Translations under genes and position numbers: made by a program
DNA from: Micractinium sp. NFX-FRZ
Lineage: Eukaryota > Chlorophyta > Trebouxiophyceae > Chlorellales > Chlorellaceae
NCBI GenBank assembly: GCA_029339195.1
Contig: JAPTJF010000064.1
Location: 124,001 to 188,000 of the forward strand
Length of the DNA: 64,000 bases
Direction: 5' to 3'
The notes under the pieces: model-generated
Databases searched by the model: none
Told to the model about the DNA's origin: nothing
What the model saw: the letters and a program-made list of their open reading frames with translations, nothing else
In this document: piece by piece, positions 44,601 through 55,900 of the stretch
Layout: the number at the start of each line of letters is the position of its first letter
Numbering within the stretch: position 1 is the first letter of the stretch

Positions 44601-47600
44601 GGACGTTGCACAGCGGGGGTGCCCGCGCCGTCACCGCCCCATGGACCCAACCATCCACCGCCGCCATGGGCAGGGTGGAGGCCCCCGAGTACAGGTGGCA
44701 CCTGCTACCGGCCTCCTCATATGCAAAATACTCACACTGGTCCATGCCGCCGCTGCGCCCCGCTGCCCGGGTGCCGTAACAGATGTCGCAGCAGGATTGG
44801 ATCGACTCCTCTCCCAGCATGAGGCTGACGATGAGCACGTCCGGGCTGGACACCCCGCCCTCCAGCACGTCGCAGGCGGCGGGGGGCTCGGTGAAGGGGC
44901 CCTCTGCCAGAGGCTCCTTGGCCCAGCCCCACAGCTCGCCTGCAGGGGCGGGACAGGGAAGGGGGGAGATGAGGAAGGAGAGGGCTGGATGGGTTGCTGC
45001 TCAATCAATCAATCAATAATATTTGAACTCCATGGGGAGCCAGCAGCGGTGCTGAATCTAATGGTGGGCAGGCGGGTGGGTGAGTGGTTGGGCGGCAGCA
45101 GGCAAGCAGGCAGCAGGCAGGCAGCAGGCAGGCGGGCGCTGGCAGGTGGGCCGCTCCCCCGCACCTGGCGAGTTGCTGGGGACGGTGCAAGTGCCAGAAA
45201 AGGCGCCGCCGTAGAGCCGGCACTCGCCGGTGAGAGAGGTGTAGCCCCACACAACGCAGCCGGGGGTGCGGGTGCACACGCTGCAGCACACCATGGGTGA
45301 TGGCCCCACTCTGGCTTGCCGGATGAAGCGCAGGCCGGGGCTGGCGCACGAACCAGTGAACATGCGGCAGGCTGGTGGTGGGCCGGGGCCCACGCGCCCC
45401 AGCGCCCAGCCCGCCGGAGAGAGGGAGAGCACAGAGGAGTTGCCCGTGTAGAGGCGGCAGGTGCCCGATGCTTGGTCAAACGCCCAATACTCGCAGGTTT
45501 CGGAGGGGTGGGTATAGCAGAGGTCGCAGCAGGCCTGGCTGCTGGCGTCTTGCACCGTGACGGAGGTCAGCTGCAGCCGCTGGAAGCTCTGGGAGACGGG
45601 GAGGCACGCCTGGACTGGAGGCGGCGACAGCGGCGGCGGCGGTGGCGGAAAGGGGCTGGGCGGAGGCGGGGAGGGCTGTGGCGGAAAGGGGCTGGGTGGA
45701 GGCGGCGAGGGACGCGGTGGGAAGGGGCTGGGTGGAGGCGGCGACGGCGGCGGGGGTGAGGGGCTGGGCGGAGGCGGCGACGGCGGTGGTGGTGAGGGGC
45801 TGGGTGGAGGTGGGGAGGGTGGCGGTGGGGAGGGGCTGGGTGGAGGAGGGGAGGGCGGTGGTGGGGAGGGGCTCGGGGGAGGTGGGGAGGGCGGTGGGGG
45901 TGAGGGGCTGGGCGGAGGCGGCGAGGGAGGCGGTGGAGAGGGGCTGGGTGGCAGTGGGGAAGGAGGCGGTGGGGAGGGGCTGGGTGGAGGAGGGGAGGGC
46001 GGCGGTGGAGAGGGGCTGGGTGGTGGTGGGGAGGGCGGCGGTGGAGAGGGGCTGGGCGGAGGCGGCGACGGCGGCGGTGGAGAGGGGCTTGGAGGAGGTG
46101 GGGAGGGCGGCGGGGGCGGCGATGGCGCCAGGAACTGCGGCAGTTGGTGGCAGTGCATGGAGGGACTCAGAGGCCCATTAAATTCCTGAGTGTGTGGTTG
46201 AAGCAGCCAGCTGTTGCGGATGCACACCCAAGGGCTGAACTCACCCTACTGGCTGGCCGCATCCCCGTTCACTGCTCTGCACCAATGAAGGCGACCACCT
46301 ACGCCCGCTGCACGTGTGGAGCCCTTCCGCCCCTCACAACCAACCCACTCACCACATCAATGGAGGCTGCTGCCCTGGAAACAAGGCCTGGCTGATTGGC
46401 ATCTCCATAGAGGCAAATAAAGGAGCGGAAGGTGGCTGCGGCGCCACTCAGCAGCGCCTCTTCAAGTTGGAACTCGTAAGTGGCTGCAGGAGGGGGCGAG
46501 GTGGGGGCAGGGCTGGTGAGGGGTCGGTCGGCGAGCAGGCGGGGCGGTGGTGAGGGGGCCTGGGTGGCTGGGCGGAGCACAGAGGGGCCAGGGCAGCCGA
46601 GGTGCGGGCGGTGCACAAGTATCCGGCTCCTTGGTGACGCACCCTGCTAGTCACAATGCCTGCATTTGTGCATGCCAGCGTTCTAAACAACCCCACACTT
46701 CTTCTCTGCGAACCATGTGTCTTCCTAAAGCCGCATGAAGCAGCTGCCAGCCTGGCCCACGCTGGCACGCAGCTGCCAGCATGGCACGTGCTGGCTGGAG
46801 CGTGGCTGAGCCCACCTTCATACAACTGGGTGGCAGGGTCCCATGTCACGCTGACTGCACGGCGGGACAAGGCAGGGATGTATTGCCAACACGGTAAGAG
46901 ATGCGCGGGACGCCCCGGCGGCGCCGGCTTGCCCGCCCTTGGCCACACCCCAGGCATGTCTGGCACCCCACACTGCTGCCGAGCCCAACAAGGAGCAGGA
47001 CACCTGCCAGGCCGGCCACCTGGCACCCGTGGCGCTTTGCGCGGTGGCACATTGCGATCCACCATACACAGCTGTCGCCACGTGTGCCACGTCCCCATGC
47101 TGCCCTGCGGCCAGCCCACCCACCTGGCAGCACTATTGGCTCGCTTGCATTGAGGTCGGTGCTCCCGCAGGAGGTGATGCCGCAGGTGATCACCTAAGAG
47201 AAATGAAGTGAGGCAGGGCAGGCAGATGAAAGCCTGCCCGTCGCTGGTTCTGGCTTGCAAGTGCAAACAGCGGTGAAACTGTGAGCGTAACAGCAGGCAG
47301 GGCGCGAATGGGGCGGCATGTGGGCGGCGGCGGCGTGCTTGATGGCGCTTCGTGAACGGCAGGCAGGCAGGCATGCAGACGTGGCATGCAGGCAGCCGCC
47401 GCCGCAGCCGTCACAGCCGTTGCCGACGCAGCCACAGCAGCAGGCGGGCTCAGTCGGCAGCCTACCCTGCTCACCTGGGCAGGCCAGTTGTGTGGCTCCA
47501 GCAAGGCGTGCCTCCCTTTGATGCCGCACTTGGCCACAACCTGTGGGGTTGGGAGCGGTCGCATGTTTGATTGACTGTCACATTGATCGTGGGGAAGGGG

Positions 47601-49894
47601 CCAGGCCGCACTTGCGGGAGCACGATTGATGTCATGTATTGTAATCGTGGAAAGGGGCAGGAGGGGCAAGGCAAAGACCAGGGCTGCTCAGCCCACAGAA
47701 GCGGCGAAAGGCCCAAGCAAGGTGAGGGAAGCCAGCCGGAAGCCACCCCTTGACCGGCACAGCAGGCGGGCGCTGGGATTTCAATCGTGCAGCTTCTTAC
47801 TGGCAGGACGTTGCCCGGTGGTTGCCAGATTAACCCCACATCTGTATCCATCGCCGCTGTCTCAATAAGCGCAGTGCCTGCTCCCGCAAACGAGGCCACT
47901 GGCGGCGGCGGCGGTGGCGAGGGCGGCGGGGGGGAGGGCGGCCGTGGCGAGGGTGGTGGGGGTGATGGCGGCGGGGGCAAGGGCGGCTTGGGCGGCGGTG
48001 GGGAGGGCGGCGGGGGCGAGGGCGGGTTGGGCGGCAGGGGTGATGGCGGCGGGGGCGAAGGCGGATTGGGCGGCGGGGAGGGCGGCGGCGGGGCAGGAAA
48101 CGGTTGCTCCTGCAGCGCACGGAAGCCGCCAGGGCCTGGGTTTGTGGACCTTCGACACTACAATATCGCATGTCTTTGCATGCCAGCTTTGGGCTTCATC
48201 CCATGCCTCCCATGCTTCCAAGCCGGCCAGGAGAGGCAGCCACGGTTTGGGCATGAAGCAGCGGCCCATCCCGCACGTGGCACACAGGGTGCGAAGCAAG
48301 CGCCCCGAGGCAGCATGGCAGCCGCCCCTCAAAGAAGAAGAAGATTTTTACAGTACGCCCTTGGCCACGGGGTGAGGAAACCAGCGGAGGTGTGGCTCCA
48401 CTGACGGGGGCGCCCTCCGCTGGCCACCCCACCCACCACCGCTGCCGTCCCACCTCTGCCCCCATCCACCTCCGCTGCCGTCCCACCTCTGCCCCCATCC
48501 ACCTCTGCCCCCCATCCGCCTCCGTTGGCATACCACCAGCCGCCCCACTCACCAGCATGAAGCTGCCCCCCGCTCGATCCTGCGCCAGCAAGGGATCTCC
48601 CCCACACAGGTAGAAGCACTTAACGTAGTATTGCGTCCCGGCGCCCTGCGGGACAGCGGGGGAGGAGGGCACGGGCGCGGGACGACGGCAGGTGGGAGGC
48701 AGCCGGAACTGGTGCACTCTGTGCTGTAATACTTAGTAAACGCTGGGGTGGGGCGGGGGCCTGAAAAGATCCCCACCGCCGTTATGACGCCCGCCCACGA
48801 CTGCGCCAGCGCAGCACAGGGTGACTCCTCACCTTCCAGGCCGCCGGGATGGTTGTCTCATACAACGAGCTATACCTCCTGGGTGTCCCCGTGTAACTGA
48901 CGGGTCCTGCAGCAGGGGCGGGGCAGGCAAGTGAGGGGAGGTTCCAAGCAAACCAACGGGCCGTCGCGCTTGCTTGCGGGTGGTGCCACAGGGCCTGCAG
49001 CAGAGGCGGGGCCGACTCCCCGCCGCTGAAGCACACCCCCGGCGGGGGCAGCATCTGGAGCCCAATCAGCCAGGCGGCAGAGGCAGTCCGGCACCGCTGG
49101 CAGGCTGCGTGCCGCCATGACCCAGCTTAAGTTATAAATTAAGGCAGCTGAGCAGTCCGCCCCGCTGCCGCTCCGGCTGTTAAGGTAGTTCTCATAACAA
49201 TGCAGAGGAAAGGAAGTGGAAATGAGGTGTGCTCAGCGCCAGCTCACCCATGGGCTCCATAAAGCAGTGCGGCTGCTCAGAGGCGCAGGGCCTGGCTGCG
49301 ATTTGTTGGTAGGCTGGGAGGGCGGCGGCGTTGCAGGGCGCAGTGCCGCACAGGTAGAGGGCGGCGCGCCAGCGTGTGGGGTCCTGGGAGGCGCCGGTGC
49401 CCGACATGGAGCAGGTTGCAGACAGCTGCGGGGCACAAACGGGGGATGGCTGTGGGTGTGAGCTGGCCAGGGGCATGTGGGTGCTGGTGTCGGTGGTGTG
49501 GGGTGGGACGGGAGGGTGCGCATGTTGGTGCCCCTCTGGGCACCGCTGGCTCCCCAGTGCTGGCGCTTGCCAGATGGCATGCACGCGGCACGGCACGCTG
49601 GATGAAGGCCCCCGCCCGAGGCGCAGCACGCACCAAGAATGTGTTGTCCCAGTTGGGCACGTGCCTGCCTGCAAAACACCGTGGGCATGTGAGCAACAGT
49701 TGTGGGTGCCCGGCAGGCGGCGGCGGCGGCGGTGGCGGCGGCTGGCAGGCGCAGGCACCCTCACCCAGGGTGAGCGCCGAATACATGCTCATTGTTGCGG
49801 TTCCGACGATCGCCTGAGTCCCATTTTCCACACAGGAGGCCGCGACGAAGGGCACAGACCCGGCGATGCCGCACAGCAAAAGCGCCGCCAACAT
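41693..49894 (-). CDS. Secreted PAN/Apple and hydroxyproline-rich cell-wall protein
   Basis: Nineteen exons join in phase to 1382 residues: 49894-49765, 49668-49634, 49425-49248, 49104-48833, 48645-48553, 48109-47801, 47540-47475, 47193-47124, 46854-46816, 46483-46353, 46185-45165, 44939-44418, 44216-44069, 43878-43748, 43682-43552, 43327-43257, 42968-42840, 42643-42422 and 42143-41693. Residues 1-20 are a signal peptide (MLAALLLCGIAGSVPFVAA). Pro-rich block 1 is near 240-310 and block 2, about 170 residues of SPPPPSP type, is near 460-630. Both should be hydroxylated and glycosylated. Four Cys-rich PAN/Apple-like modules follow (CCDLCYTHPSETCEYWAF, CCSVCTRTPGCVVWGY, CCDICYG, CCQECSGMPGCAAW), then more Cys-bearing and Pro-rich segments. 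This fits an extracellular matrix or adhesion protein that binds sugars or proteins. The stop overlaps a GTGAGC donor, so one more exon (41599-41572) may end the protein. Confidence 0.85.
45640..46125 (-). repeat. SPPPPSP-coding repeat tract
   Basis: Imperfect tandem repeats on the minus strand encode Ser-Pro3-5 units of the wall protein. The plus strand reads as a spurious Gly-rich frame. Confidence 0.9.
48430..48520 (-). repeat. Short minisatellite in a wall-protein intron
   Basis: Copies of CCGCTGCCGTCCCACCTCTG with a CCCCCATCCACCT spacer (plus-strand reading) lie inside the 48552-48110 intron. Confidence 0.8.
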
Positions 49895-52800
49895 CGCATC
49901 TCCAGGCGGCGTGCACCCTCTGTGTCTCGGCAGCATCCCAAGGTGGCGGAGTGTTCCCCGAAGTGCAGAAGCGGGGTATCTGGCACACGGTCGCCGGGAC
50001 GTGGGCGACCGCTTCCTGTTTAGCGTACGCTCTGTGCGCCCCGAACTGGCACTGGCACGATTGTGGGGCTGCTGCACACCACTGGAAGTTGGGAGGAAAA
50101 AGAAGATGACATACGGGTGCTTTCGGGGCAGGTGCGCGAATGGACACAGGTGGGCAGCATGGGTGGGCAGGCTGCCGCCGGACCCTCCACTACCTGTGCT
50201 GCGTCCATTCTAGCCTGGGCCCTGTGCTTTCCCTCTGATGTATAGAGTGCGTGAATTCCAGGTAATAAGATTACAGGAGAGTGCCTGGTCTGCAGCTTTG
50301 CTCACACTCGCATGCTGCTGTCATCCCACACTGCCCACATGTGCAGCGCCGCTCCTGCCGGGAGCGCGGCGCAGCGCCCGCAGCGCCCGCCCTAAGCGTG
50401 GGACAGGTGTCAGTTAAAGAGGAACCTGCACCACTGTGATGCCAAGTCAAATAGCTACCTCTATATGCTAATAGAGGGTGTCAACTATGAGGGGCCCCGC
50501 TGTGCCGGCTGGAAGTGTGTACAGACGTGGCTGTGGTGTACAGCTGGACCGCAGATTCTGTGAGCCTTGTGGCGCCGTGCCCTGCCGGCAGTGCCCAGCG
50601 CCTGCTGAGCAGGTAAAAAGGCCTAGTGTAAAATTGTTTCCCAAGGATAACCATTTACCAACATCACTACGACGGCGGTGATACTGTGGGTTCAGCGAGT
50701 GGCGTAATGCGGGTAGAAAGCACTACACAGCACGGTGACGTGCCTCCCGCTCGGCCGCCGCCCTGCTGGCGCCAGCCGTGCTGGTGGGGCAGCCGCAGGG
50801 ACTGCCATCCATCGCCTGCTGCAGTCTGTGTTCAGCATCCAGGGGGGGCACCAGCGCCCATCCTTGGATTTAGAGTGCCTAGCCGCTCGGTGGCAGGCCA
50901 CATCAGCATGATGCCCTGTTCCATGCAGCGCTAGCGGTCATGCAGGGCAGCGCAACCAGCGTGGCGCCGGGGCGCGCCCAAGCTAGTTCAAGCCTTGGGG
51001 CAGGCTGTACTGCTCAGCCGCCCGCTTCTGGGAACTCCTTCCTCTGTGTGATCTCTCACAGTGGACGCAATGCCAATGGGAGACTGTGGTGAGGGCCGGG
51101 GTGCATGTTTTGGCATGATGCCATTGGGTGCTGTACAGACACCATGACCTCCAGGCCAGGCCTTCCAACGGCAAGTGCATCGAGGTCCAGCAGCTGCGCG
51201 CTCACCCTCCCCAAGCCGCTCTTGCCTCTTGTTAAGTAAACTCGTAAACTCGCTGGGCTGTGTCTGCACGCCTCAGGCAGAGGCCACCCATGTGCTCCGG
51301 GTGGACCCCCAGAAGCGCCGCACAGGACAGGGGGGCAGCTGCAGGGCAGCTGCTGGCCACTCGCTTGAGCGGGTAGTAGAGTATTACAAAAGGGGTGTAC
51401 TGGTACAACTGCAGCCTTGCAGGTGGGACATGCACGCGGGATTGGGGGCCGTAGGCAGCGGCGGCGGCGGTAGGGCAGCCGCTTGCCCACATCATGTGGG
51501 AAGAAGATGAGGGAGTTGATGGGAGGGAGTGCACGAATGTTCGGGTGCTACCCTGGGTAACTGAGGCTTTGCCAGTGTGCGGTGGTGGGTGGTGCCAAAG
51601 AAAGGGGTGCATGAGATGAAGGATCAAAGATGGGTGCTTGGCAGGGGGGCAGGCGGTTGGGCAGCGGTGGGCAAGGCGTGTTGCCAGCCGGGTGGGGTGG
51701 CGGTGGTAGTACCAGGGCACCTGTTTGAGACGCAGAAGCGCAGTTGTAAAGGGTTGGAAAGGGATGTGTGGTTGGGAGGGGTGGTCCCTAGAGAGGGGCC
51801 AGGCAGTCGTGACCCACGGCAGTGCTGCGGGTAGCCACGCTGGCCAATGTGAGATGTAAGCGCAAGGCAAGAAGGAAGGAGGGGGAGGGTGCAAGGAGGG
51901 AGGGGCAGGGTGCAGGGACGATGGGGAGGGTGCAAGGAGGGAGGGGCAGGGTGCAGGAACGATGGGGAGGGTGCAAGGAGGGAGGGGCAGGGTGCAGGAA
52001 CGAGGGGGAGGGGGCAAGGAAGAGGGGGAGGGAAGTGCGCAGTGAGGCAAGTTGAGCAGTTGGGGGGGAGTGTGGCAGCCTGAAGATGGGTCCAACCCTG
52101 CAGGCGGCAGCCGGCTGCCGGCCAGCAGGCACAGGATCACGGGCAGAAGCAGCGAGTGTAAAACAACAGAACAAGGGGACACGGGCTGAAAAGTGCAGTG
52201 TGGTGGGGCGGGCTGCCGCCCTCTGGCTTGGGTAGGCAAAGCATGGGTAGGCAAAGCGTGCCTGGCAGTGCAGAGGACCCTGCCCAGGAAGGTGGCCTGC
52301 ACATGATGAGGGGCACGTGAGGCAGTGGGGTGGCGGGGCGGTGGGGAGCAGCTGCGGGGCAGCGCTGCTTGCATGGACGCCGATCCTTGGTCGATACGGA
52401 GAGTGGGCGGGGGGGTCGTGCGTTGGGGGGTCCTGGGTGAGGCATGGGATACAGGGGGACGGGAAAGGGCGTTGCGCGCGTGAAGCTAGGGCGCACCAGC
52501 CGGGGTGAGAAGCACACACATGGGACGGAGAGAGAGGAGGTACAGGGGAGGGTGGAATGAGGCTGTGGGTACAGTGTGGCGCGGCAGCACAAAGGGCGCG
52601 GGACGGGTGGGCGTGCCTGTGGGATGGAAGGGGGCTTGGTGCAGGCCACATACAGGCTGGCTGAGAGGAGAAGGGGAGGGGCCGCGGGCGGCGATGCCAC
52701 CCCTGTGTGGGGCCCGGCGTCAGCCGTCGCAGTGAGTGGGCGGGGAGAGGTGATTGTCGGGAGAGTGGGACCGCGGTGGTCGGCGGGGAGGGGGCGGGAG

Positions 52801-52940
52801 GGTGAATGGTCGAAGGGATGGGAGGCTGGGAGGAGGGGGGGCTAGGGGGCGGGCTTGCATGGCACGCTCATCGCTCTCCGCCTGAGCACCCGCCTGGGAA
52901 ACAAACGGTGGGATGTCGGTCGGTCACGCCTCCGGTGGCC
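49895..52940. other. Intergenic, about 3 kb, no supported gene
   Basis: This holds the promoter of the wall-protein gene and the 3' region of the 52941 gene. Frames at 51175-51510 (+) and 51232-52374 (-) overlap each other and have no motif. The stretch from about 51500 to 52850 is G-rich on the plus strand and carries a minisatellite at 51885-52030. Confidence 0.5.
51885..52030 (+). repeat. About 41-bp minisatellite, more than 3 copies
   Basis: The unit contains GGGTGCAAGGAGGGAGGGGC and then AGGGTGCAGGAACGA. The last copy is truncated. Confidence 0.85.
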
Positions 52941-55900
52941 TCAGGGAGAGGGCTGCGGGCATACATTGTGTACGGCGGGCACCCATTTGGGAGCCACGCC
53001 CGCCTGCCTGGCATGCATGAAGCCGTGCACCGCGGCGCTTGCCGCCAGCAGCAGCGCCGCACCCGCCGGTGTGCTGACCCAGCGTACTCCGCAGGCCTGC
53101 ACCCGGGTGGCACAGACGAGGGAAGCCGGGCAGGCAGACAGGCAGGCGGGTGTGTCAGGTGCAATGTGTGTGTGCGAGTGTGCAATGTTTGTGCAAAACG
53201 CCAACGTGTGCGCGGGCGTGTGCGTGTGTTGCAGCGTGAGCGAGGCGCACTGCACCAGGCGACGGCGGCGGTTGGGGGCACCTGCTGCCAGCCGGGCAGC
53301 AAGCCACCTGGGCAGCTGCCCTGCAGGCCCCGCCCCCCGCCTGCGAGCCGCCTGTTTTGCTTCAAGCTGCTGGATTGGCAGCAGCGTGCGAACAACTGTG
53401 TGCACGCGCGCACGCAGGCTGGCAGTGTGGCAACATGCAGGGCGGGTCAGCGCAGGCAGGCGTCCCGCTGCTGCGGCAGCGGCAGCAGCGGCAGCAGCGG
53501 TTGCAGTTGTGTGCATGCATTCCTCAGCCCTCCCAGCCTCACCAGCAACACCGCGGTCGCCAGTAGCGCCGACAGCAGAACCGCGTTGCACACGCACCAC
53601 GCCTGCTGCCACACATCGGCGGCCTCCGGGCGGCCCGGCCGGTGGGCCCCCAAGGCTTGCGCTGCCTGCAGCGCAGCCAGGGTGCATGGGCAGGCGGGGC
53701 GGGAGGGGTCAGCACGGTGCAGTTGGTGCCATCAGCAGCCCACCGAGCTCCAGCAGGGTACCAGTGAGGTAAGACAGGGCGGCGGCCCAGGTGTGGCTGT
53801 GTGGCGGCGGGTGGGTGGGTGGGTGAGGCGCGTACAAGCGCAAGGCAAAGGAACCACTTGGGCGGCAGCGGCAGTGCATGGCCACCCCACCCGCCCGCCC
53901 GCCAGCCCTCGCCCACCTTGCGCCAGGCGTCAGCATTGCTGTCTTCCCCCAGAAAGGCGGCCGCTGTAAGGCTGGAGGAGAAAGGCATGGCAGAGTCGTC
54001 CATGCCTCCGCCGAATGCCGCCGCCAGGCTGGAGGCGCCGCGCTCCAGCGCACCTAGCTGCTGCAGCGGGCGAGTCGTGGGGCTGCGGGCGGCGGCAGAG
54101 ATACACGGCAGGGGCGGGGGCATGAGTGAGTGGGTGCTGTGCAGCTGGGCGGTGGCAGCGCAGGCAAGTGCAGGGGCACGCGCAGGCGCGCGTCTGTGCC
54201 TGCCCAACTGGATGCCGTACAAGCGAGCCCGCAGCTCACCCAGCGCTGTCCCGGGCGCCCCAGGTGGCAAGGAACGCCTTGTTCACGGTGCAGTGGTACA
54301 GCGCATTCAGCAGGGCCTCGTCGTCTGGGTGGTACACCTCGGGAGGCGCCACAACAGGTAGTGCGGCGCCCGCGGCAACGACGGCGGTCGCCGTCGGCGG
54401 GAGTGCCAGCGGCGCGCGCGAGAGCGGGGAGCACTGCTCCAGCAGGCGGCCCCACGTGGTCCCGGGCAGCCCCCGCAGCCTGCATCGGGGACACTGGGTC
54501 GTGCCAGCCTGCTTGCGAGCACTGAAGCGGTAGGGACCACCCTGCCGAACTAGACCTTGCAAGCGGACGGAACGGGGGGTCCTCCCGCCAGACACACCCA
54601 CCTGAGAGTCTCTTCAAGCGGCACGGACGCTAGCAGCCGCGTAGGCAGCGCCTTTGTTGATTGCAGCAAAAGGAGTGCCTGTTCCACCTCATTGCCCGCG
54701 CTCCAGGGCCCTGCGTCGCCCTCCATGCTTGCAGGCCGGCTTGTGTGGATGTATGAGCGCTGTGACGCCCGGTAGCAAGGAATTAGAGGGAAGGGTGCGC
54801 GAAGTCCTGCAGGCGAATGGGCCCAGCGGCCGTGAACAGCCGCGCTTATGCCTGCAAAGGGCCGCAATTGCAAACGTAAAGATGCCGTGCAGTACACAGC
54901 TCTCTGCTTACAAGTACCAGCAGTGATGCCCCCCATGACACCGCCGCCAGGCCCACCTGCGCAAGAGCAGCTTTGAAAGTATTGAGTACTTCCCAATCGC
55001 TCTCGCGCCCTCCTCTTTGCGGTTCAGGACGGAGCTCGTCGAAATGAGCAATCAGTGATGCTGCAGGGGCGCTTGTGCCACTTCCACCGGATGCCGCCGA
55101 CACCAGCTGCCGGGTCGCCTCCTCGCCAGGCAGCAGCCGCAAGTACGACCCTACCACTGCATGCACCCCGAATTGACTGCCTGTGGATCCCGCCCAAACT
55201 TCCGGCACAGGTCTGCGGAGCTTGCATGTGAGGATGCAGGGCTGGGAGGGCTACAAGTCTTTGTGTCAGGGCGTGTGCACAGGAGGGGGTGTGCAGCAGC
55301 TGCCGGGTGTGGTCAGGAGGGGTTCCATTGTGCGCGGCTCCTGGTTGATGCTGGATGGATGGGGGAGAGGGCGGCGTGGTAAGGCGGGGGCAGTGCTGGT
55401 GGAAAACAATGATGGCAGGAGTGGGGTTGGCGCCGCAGGGGAGGGTGTGGGGAAGGTAGGGTGCGGAGGTGCTGGCAGGTGTGTGGCGGCAGATGGGGCG
55501 CCAGAAGCCGCGCTGGCCGGAAGGGCAGGCACCTTGGATGCGTGAGTTGCGCAACCGGCAGCCATGCCATGTGGCGCGCGCTGGGCAGTAAGCAGTACGC
55601 AATCAAATGGAGGGCAGGGGGACAGGGTCGGGTGCTGTGAGGGTGGGGCACGGGCCGGGAACAAAAGCAAAAGTTGGCAGGTGCTCTGACGTGCCACGTA
55701 TCTGACGTGGACAGCAATGGACGCACATGGAAGAAAACTACATCAAACGGGGCAGGGAACATGGACGAGTTGCGGCAAGCTAGGCTGCCCAAAAGTGGGT
55801 GTGGGTGGGCATGAGTGGGGGCTGGAGCACAGCGGCGAGTGCCACGCTCAACAAAAGGTGTCAGGAAGGTGGGGCTTCGGGCCCGACGTGCGCTGCGGGC

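Noticed and set aside
45557..46189. Plus-strand frame encoding Gly-Gly-Gly-Glu-Gly-Leu repeats
   Set aside because: It is the complement of the SPPPPSP tract of the minus-strand wall protein, which has splice sites and flanking PAN modules.
51232..52374. 380-residue minus-strand frame
   Set aside because: Composition follows the CT-rich complement of a G-rich minisatellite region, it overlaps a plus-strand frame, and it has no family motif.
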